Assembly (NCBI RefSeq): GCF_029392895.1
Contig: NZ_CP114200.1
Span: forward strand, 3,379,001-3,443,000
Direction of reading: 5' to 3'
Source of the DNA: Streptomyces sp. 71268
GTDB taxonomy: Bacteria > Actinomycetota > Actinomycetes > Streptomycetales > Streptomycetaceae
Length of the DNA: 64,000 nt
The notes beneath the pieces are model-generated. The model searched no databases. It was not told where the DNA came from and saw only the letters and a program-made list of their open reading frames with translations. The position numbers were made by a program, and so were the translations under genes. Each line of letters opens with the position of its first letter. The stretch's first letter is position 1. This document shows, piece by piece, positions 60,050 to 64,000 of this stretch.

Positions 60050-60694
60050 TCAGGCCCCCTTGGCCGCGGTACGGACCAGGACGAGGCCGCCGTTCGGACC
60101 AGGAACCGCGCCCTTGATCAGGAGCAGGCCCTTCTCCGCGTCAACGGCGTGGACGGTCAGGTTCTGGGTGGTGACCCGCTCGTTGCCCATGCGGCCAGCC
60201 ATGCGCAGGCCCTTGAACACGCGGCCCGGGGTGGCGCAGCCACCGATGGAGCCGGGCGAGCGGTGCTTGCGCTGCGTGCCGTGGCCGGCGCCGAGGCCGG
60301 CGAAGCCGTGGCGCTTCATGACACCGGCGGTGCCCTTGCCCTTGCTGGTGCCGGTCACGTCGACCTTGACACCGGACTCGAACACCTCGGCGGTGACCTC
60401 CTGGCCGAGCGTGTACTCGCTGGCGTCAGCGGTACGCAGCTCCACCAGGTGGCGGCGCGGGGTCACGTCCGCCTTGGCGAAGTGGCCCTTGAGGGGCTTG
60501 TTCACCTTGCGGGGGTCGATCTCGCCGAAGGCGATCTGGACGCCGTTGTAGCCGTCCGTGTCAGCGGTGCGGACCTGGGTCACGACACAGGGCCCGGCCT
60601 TGACGACGGTGACCGGAACAACGCGGTTGTTCTCGTCCCACACCTGCGTCATGCCGAGCTTCTCGCCCAGGACGCCCTTGATCTGCTTAGCCAT
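60050..60694 (-). CDS. rplC: 50S ribosomal protein L3
   Basis: L3 starts large-subunit assembly and approaches the peptidyl transferase centre. It has 214 residues: [90 protein letters not shown] and [14 protein letters not shown]. The ATG at 60694 is chosen because the upstream frame is the S10 gene read out of phase. It is 13 nt after rpsJ. Confidence 0.98.
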   Translation of the reverse strand: MAKQIKGVLGEKLGMTQVWDENNRVVPVTVVKAGPCVVTQVRTADTDGYNGVQIAFGEIDPRKVNKPLKGHFAKADVTPRRHLVELRTADASEYTLGQEVTAEVFESGVKVDVTGTSKGKGTAGVMKRHGFAGLGAGHGTQRKHRSPGSIGGCATPGRVFKGLRMAGRMGNERVTTQNLTVHAVDAEKGLLLIKGAVPGPNGGLVLVRTAAKGA

Positions 60695-60707
60695 CTCGCG
60701 CGTCACC

Positions 60708-61016
60708 TCAGAGCTTGATCTCGATGTCGACGCCAGCCGGCAGGTCGAGACGCATGAGCGAGTCAACGGTCTTCGGCGTGGGGTCGAGGATGTCGATGAG
60801 GCGCTTGTGCGTGCGCATCTCGAAGTGCTCGCGCGAGTCCTTGTACTTGTGCGGCGACTTGATGACGCAGTACACGTTCTTCTCAGTGGGCAGCGGCACC
60901 GGGCCCGCGACCGACGCACCAGTGCGGGTCACCGTCTCGACGATCTTCTTCGCCGAGGAGTCGATGACCTCGTGGTCGTAGGCCTTGAGCCGGATGCGGA
61001 TCTTCTGTCCCGCCAT
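60708..61016 (-). CDS. rpsJ: 30S ribosomal protein S10
   Basis: S10 is in the small-subunit head and, as NusE, in transcription antitermination. It has 102 residues: [76 protein letters not shown]. The ATG is at 61016. It is the first gene of the S10 block, and the tuf gene is not next to it here. The upstream 441 nt form the leader. Confidence 0.98.
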   Translation of the reverse strand: MAGQKIRIRLKAYDHEVIDSSAKKIVETVTRTGASVAGPVPLPTEKNVYCVIKSPHKYKDSREHFEMRTHKRLIDILDPTPKTVDSLMRLDLPAGVDIEIKL

Positions 61017-61457
61017 GGCTACTTCGTAGTCCTGTCTCTCGTAACGCTCTGGGACCCGGTGCGTTCGCGACCTTTCCCCGACCCACGCGGTCGGGCGTGT
61101 CGCCCTCCTTCTCGTAATTCTCCACCGGAGAATTCCCTGCTGAAGGGGGTTGTGGGGGAAGATCACCCACCGGGCGCCTGGCTGGGGCCCCGCTACGCTT
61201 CCCGGAAGATTCCCGTACTTCCGCCCCTGCGCCTGGCGGCACACAGCATGGGGCGACGAGTACTGCGGGACTCGCTTCCAGTCCCCCCGGCGGGAGGCGC
61301 GCAACATCGGCACTCAACCGAGCAACCTGGACAGTGTGCCATACGGGGCATGCCGGTCGCGAATCGAGCCTTGGAGGGTACCCCACAGGAGTGGCGGCGA
61401 ATCGTCACCGGGGGGAGCGACGGCGTGGCCGGCCCGGCGACGAGGGCGCTCGAGCCC
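61017..61457. promoter_or_regulatory. S10-operon promoter and leader region with two hairpins
   Basis: The region between rpsJ and the toxin gene has no coding frame I support. On the minus strand, CCCGACC (61077-61083)/GGTCGGG (61089-61095) and AATTCTCC (61116-61123)/GGAGAATT (61127-61134) form two hairpins 60-120 nt before the rpsJ ATG. They may be leader elements for autogenous control or attenuation, but no family of leader is recognised. Confidence 0.5.
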
Positions 61458-61853
61458 CTAGAAGCCAAGCATGCCCGGAGAGTCGATGTCGATCGCGAGC
61501 GTGCCTGGCGGATAGGCGTCCTCATCGCCGGTGAGCAGGATGGACGTGCCGGTGAACTCCGCTCGCGGAAGCGCACAGTACAGGGCGTGGCACGTGTCAG
61601 GCCCGCCGAAGCCGTCACGCATCATCGTGCCGACGGCGACAGCGGCCACCGTGTTCAGATCGTCGACCATGACGCCGGACATGGCGAGAACGATGCGCGA
61701 GACAGTCTCATCGCGCGTCTCCGCCTGCATGAGACACAGGGCGGGCACGTACAGGAAGTCGTTCGGCGTTCGAGCCATGTTTCCGGCCAGCAGGGTCAAC
61801 GCCTTATGCCCGCCGGCGAGCGCCGTCACGGCACTGGTGTCCAGGATGATCAC
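61458..61853 (-). CDS. PIN-domain toxin (VapC-like)
   Basis: This is a 131-residue PIN-domain protein, predicted to be a site-specific RNase. It starts MIILDTSAVTALAGG, with the first acidic residue Asp5; later acidic residues include Glu45 (MQAETRDETV), the Asp in GGPDTCHALYCAL and the Asp in LLTGDEDAYPPG. Its start overlaps the antitoxin stop by ATGA (61850-61853), a typical coupling. The TA assignment is by fold and arrangement; the target RNA is unknown. Confidence 0.85.
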   Translation of the reverse strand: MIILDTSAVTALAGGHKALTLLAGNMARTPNDFLYVPALCLMQAETRDETVSRIVLAMSGVMVDDLNTVAAVAVGTMMRDGFGGPDTCHALYCALPRAEFTGTSILLTGDEDAYPPGTLAIDIDSPGMLGF

Positions 61854-62134
61854 GCAGCGTCGACCCGTCCTCCGCGAACCTTCTCGGCGGCCATCCGGTA
61901 GATGTTGGCGAGCACGTCGGGAGCTCGATCAAACTGCTCGTCACTCATGTCGCAGCCGGTCAGGGCACGCAGCGCGGCCCGGTCCGCGGCAAGCCGCTCG
62001 ACACGCTGAGCCTCAGTCGGCTGCTGCCTGGCCAACTGCTCGACGTACTGCCCGATGCTGAGCCCGCGCTCTTTCGCCAGCTCGGCGAGCTGGTCACGCG
62101 TGTCCCGTGAAACCTGAATAGTCGTCGTCGCCAT
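61850..62134 (-). CDS. Ribbon-helix-helix type antitoxin (VapB-like)
   Basis: This 94-residue protein is the likely antitoxin. The N terminus (TTTIQVSRDTRDQLAELAKERGLSIGQYVEQLARQQ) is a ribbon-helix-helix DNA-binding domain. The C-terminal half (LRALTGCDMSDEQFDRAPDVLANIYRM) would wrap the toxin. Upstream of the gene is a palindromic CTATAG pair (62142-62158) that it may bind for autorepression. It overlaps the toxin gene. Confidence 0.8.
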   Translation of the reverse strand: MATTTIQVSRDTRDQLAELAKERGLSIGQYVEQLARQQPTEAQRVERLAADRAALRALTGCDMSDEQFDRAPDVLANIYRMAAEKVRGGRVDAA

Positions 62135-62141
62135 ACCGTCA

Positions 62142-62161
62142 CTATAGCCGCGCTATAGCGC
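62142..62161 (-). promoter_or_regulatory. CTATAG pair upstream of the antitoxin gene
   Basis: CTATAG occurs at 62142-62147 and 62153-62158, 11 bp apart, about one helical turn, and the second is inside the 12-bp palindrome GCGCTATAGCGC (62150-62161). Either TATAG could also be a -10 element. The spacing and location suit an autoregulatory operator of a ribbon-helix-helix antitoxin. Confidence 0.6.
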
Positions 62162-62172
62162 CGCGTCCCGGC

Positions 62173-62754
62173 TCAGCTCGGGCCCGACGTCAGGTCGATG
62201 TCCAGGGTGAACGGGACCGTCAGCCTGAGCCGCTCGTGGTGGATGCCGGTGAGGGCGTAGACCTGGGTCACCGGGTCCCGCTCGTAAGTGTGCACCACGG
62301 GGTGGTCCTCGTCGCCGGCCATCTCGACCAGCCAGAAGTGCGGGATACCGGCGGCGGCGTACTTACGGGGCTTGGTGTCGCGGTCCCTGGCCTCGGAGTC
62401 CGGGGAGACCACCTCGACGACGAGCAGCACGTCCGCGGCCTCGAAGCTGGTCTGCCGGCGGCTGCGCACCGCCTCCTCGCGGACGACGAACAGGTCGGGC
62501 TCCGGCGCGTTGCGCGGCCCCAGCACCACGGTCATCTCCCGACCGACCAGCAGGTGATCCGGCACGGTCCGACGCAACCCACTCTCCAGCAGGTACAGCG
62601 TCGCCATGTGAAAGATCCGCTGCGGGCTCACGAAGACCAAGCTCCCGTCGATCAACTCCGTGTGGGGCGGGAGGTCGGGCAACGTGAAGAGATCGTCCAC
62701 CGTGTAGCCGTCCGGCGGCGGCACCGGCCACGGGCTCAGCGATTCGGCAGTCAT
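62173..62754 (-). CDS. Uma2 family (DUF820) restriction-endonuclease-like protein
   Basis: This is a 193-residue protein with the PD-(D/E)xK fold of the Uma2/DUF820 family. The core shows EPDLFVVRE, VLLVVEVVSPDSEARDRDTKPRKYAAAGIPHFWLVE with the family Asp, Glu and Lys positions, then beta strands. Streptomyces have many such genes of unknown role. The ATG at 62754 has GGGAGGGG close upstream; an ATG four codons earlier is possible. It is 38 nt from the antitoxin start on the same strand. Confidence 0.88.
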   Translation of the reverse strand: MTAESLSPWPVPPPDGYTVDDLFTLPDLPPHTELIDGSLVFVSPQRIFHMATLYLLESGLRRTVPDHLLVGREMTVVLGPRNAPEPDLFVVREEAVRSRRQTSFEAADVLLVVEVVSPDSEARDRDTKPRKYAAAGIPHFWLVEMAGDEDHPVVHTYERDPVTQVYALTGIHHERLRLTVPFTLDIDLTSGPS

Positions 62755-63158
62755 GGCCCCTCCCATGGGTGAGATCCTGCACCGCCTTCTCACCGTAGCG
62801 CTCCGGCGGGCGCTCGTTGCCGCTCGTACGGGTGAAGAGGGGGGAAGCCACGGGGACCGCGCCCGCACCGCCCTACCGTGGGCCGCCGCCCGCACACTCC
62901 CGGCAGGCACCGCGGGGCCGCGCCGGCGGATCACCGGGAGCACCACCCCACCCGGGCCCGGGGACTACCCAACCCCCCACCCCACCACCCCAGTTGACCT
63001 GGCCGAAAGACAACGCAACCGTCCCGCGTTGATCAACTTGTGACCACCGAACTCCCCCATCCCGGGCAACCAACGCGCACGGCGCGCCGTCTGCCCTAGC
63101 GCGAGCGCAGCCCAGGGTCATAGGTGCTGCCCTGGAATGACATCGCGAGGCACAGCAG
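62755..63158. other. Intergenic region between Uma2 and PIG-L genes
   Basis: No gene is supported. Around 62940-62995 the plus strand is C-rich. TTGACC (62994-62999) could be a -35 element for the PIG-L gene, and GTTGATCAAC (63028-63037) is a perfect 10-bp palindrome. The 3' end has the GAGG ribosome-binding site of the next gene. Confidence 0.45.
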
Positions 63159-64000
63159 GTGAATAGCACGACCCCGTGGTCGCCGCCGGGACGGCGGCAG
63201 GTGGTGGCGGCGCTGGCGGCCCTCACGGCGGCCGGCGTCGTCGGCGGCCGGGTGCGGCGCTCCAGCGCCGGCCAGGCCGCGCTGCCGGGCGGCTCGGCCG
63301 CGCCCGTACGGTCGGTGGACCCACGTGCCGCCGAGCCGTTCACCACCGTCACCGGCGAGAAGGACGCGCTGCTCCTCCAGGTCCTCGCGCACCCGGACGA
63401 CGACCTGTACTTCATGAACCCGGACGCCCGGCACGTGCTGGAGGCCGGCATCCCGCTGGTGTCCGTGTACGTCACCGCGGGCGAGGCGCTGGGCGTCAAC
63501 AACGCGCCGGGCCGCCCGCTCCCGCCGCCCGACAAGCCCGGCTACGCCTCCGCCCGGCAGCAGGGGCTGCGCCAGGCGTACGCGGAGATGATCGGGATGC
63601 ACCGGTTCACCCGCTGGCAGCGCTCGGTCCTTGAACTGCCCGGCGGGCTGAGCGCGGAGACCAACTTCCTGGCGCAGGGCGGTCGTTCGGTCCGGCTGAT
63701 CTTCCTGAACATCGCCACGCTCTCCGCGGCCGGCGCCCGCACCCCGCACCTGTGGGACACCCCGGGCACCACCATGGAGACCCTGCTGCCCACCGGGTCG
63801 CCGCTGCGCGCCGTCAGCACGTACCGCCACCAGACGCTGGTCGACGTGCTCGCGCACCTGATGGACCAGTTCCGACCCACCCTCGTGCACACCATGGACC
63901 CCGACCCCGACTTCCAGGTGCACGACGCCACCCACCGCCGCGACAGCGACCAGCCGGGCTGTTCCGACCACCGCGACCACACGCCGGTCGCGCTGTTCAC
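63159..64000 (+). CDS. PIG-L family deacetylase, 5' part only
   Basis: The GTG at 63159 has GAGG 8 nt upstream and the frame stays open to the window end, so 280 codons are seen. The first ~30 residues are a signal-like segment (RRQVVAALAALTAAGVVGG) of the Tat-like or Sec type. The LmbE/PIG-L core then follows: QVLAHPDDDLYFMNPDA with the metal-binding HPDD, LVSVYVTAGEA, and the second metal-site region TLVHTMDPDPDFQVHDATHRRDSDQPGCSDHRDHTPV. These enzymes deacetylate N-acetyl sugars or similar amides. The substrate cannot be told. The C terminus is missing. Confidence 0.88.
   Translation, partial: MNSTTPWSPPGRRQVVAALAALTAAGVVGGRVRRSSAGQAALPGGSAAPVRSVDPRAAEPFTTVTGEKDALLLQVLAHPDDDLYFMNPDARHVLEAGIPLVSVYVTAGEALGVNNAPGRPLPPPDKPGYASARQQGLRQAYAEMIGMHRFTRWQRSVLELPGGLSAETNFLAQGGRSVRLIFLNIATLSAAGARTPHLWDTPGTTMETLLPTGSPLRAVSTYRHQTLVDVLAHLMDQFRPTLVHTMDPDPDFQVHDATHRRDSDQPGCSDHRDHTPVALF

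Noticed and set aside
1..64000. tRNA, rRNA or known riboswitch genes
   Set aside because: No cloverleaf pattern, conserved rRNA sequence or riboswitch core was recognised by eye. A tRNAscan or Infernal run would settle it.

Overview
The window looks like chromosomal DNA from a Streptomyces or a close relative in the Streptomycetaceae. The signs are very high G+C with strong third-position GC, frequent GTG starts, AGGAGG/GGAGG ribosome-binding sites, and a ribosomal protein block whose gene order and protein lengths fit Streptomyces. Secreted and regulatory families typical of soil actinomycetes are also present: an AA10 LPMO under a DasR site, a BlaA/BlaB-regulated beta-lactamase, XRE regulators and an FtsX-type ABC exporter with a two-component system. 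No rRNA, tRNA or CRISPR array was recognised. The species cannot be named from the sequence alone.

Layout. 1-4.1 kb: cell-wall and cofactor housekeeping, with glmS, acpS and the 5' part of the NAD(P)HX repair gene on the minus strand and coaA divergent. About 4.2-35 kb: an accessory stretch. It holds a DUF389 membrane protein; a methyltransferase/AraC/NmrA/MmyB-type regulator group; a NarL-type two-component system divergent from an ABC exporter; two XRE regulators followed by three overlapping small unknown genes; a blaB-blaA-blaL-like locus; a photolyase with an SDR/DUF2867 gene; a secreted lipase; a DUF4232 protein; an LPMO; a serine hydrolase; and an IS5-type element (34116-35022). 35-38 kb: glmM, rpsI, rplM. 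38.2-43.2 kb: an ABC-F ATPase, a one-TM protein and a GT4 glycosyltransferase. 43.3-61 kb: truA-rplQ-rpoA-rpsK-rpsM-rpmJ-infA, map-adk-secY, the spc block (rplO to rplN) and the S10 block (rpsQ to rpsJ), all on the minus strand and cut into transcription units by strong hairpins. 61.4-64 kb: a VapBC-type pair, a Uma2-family protein and the 5' part of a PIG-L deacetylase.

How the parts work together. glmS and glmM feed amino-sugar synthesis for peptidoglycan. acpS and coaA supply and attach phosphopantetheine. The large block builds the ribosome, RNA polymerase alpha, the Sec channel and the nascent-chain enzymes. The accessory stretch is a series of regulator-plus-target modules, and several have visible operator-like palindromes: a 9-bp palindrome at 19442-19467, a nested inverted repeat at 9568-9637, a LysR-type box at 22672-22686, a DasR site at 31935-31946, and a CTATAG pair at 62142-62158.

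A recurring oddity is independent imperfect minisatellites of about 13-26 nt at gene boundaries. The best candidate for an undescribed system is the XRE regulator / palindrome / three-overlapping-gene module at 18200-20537.
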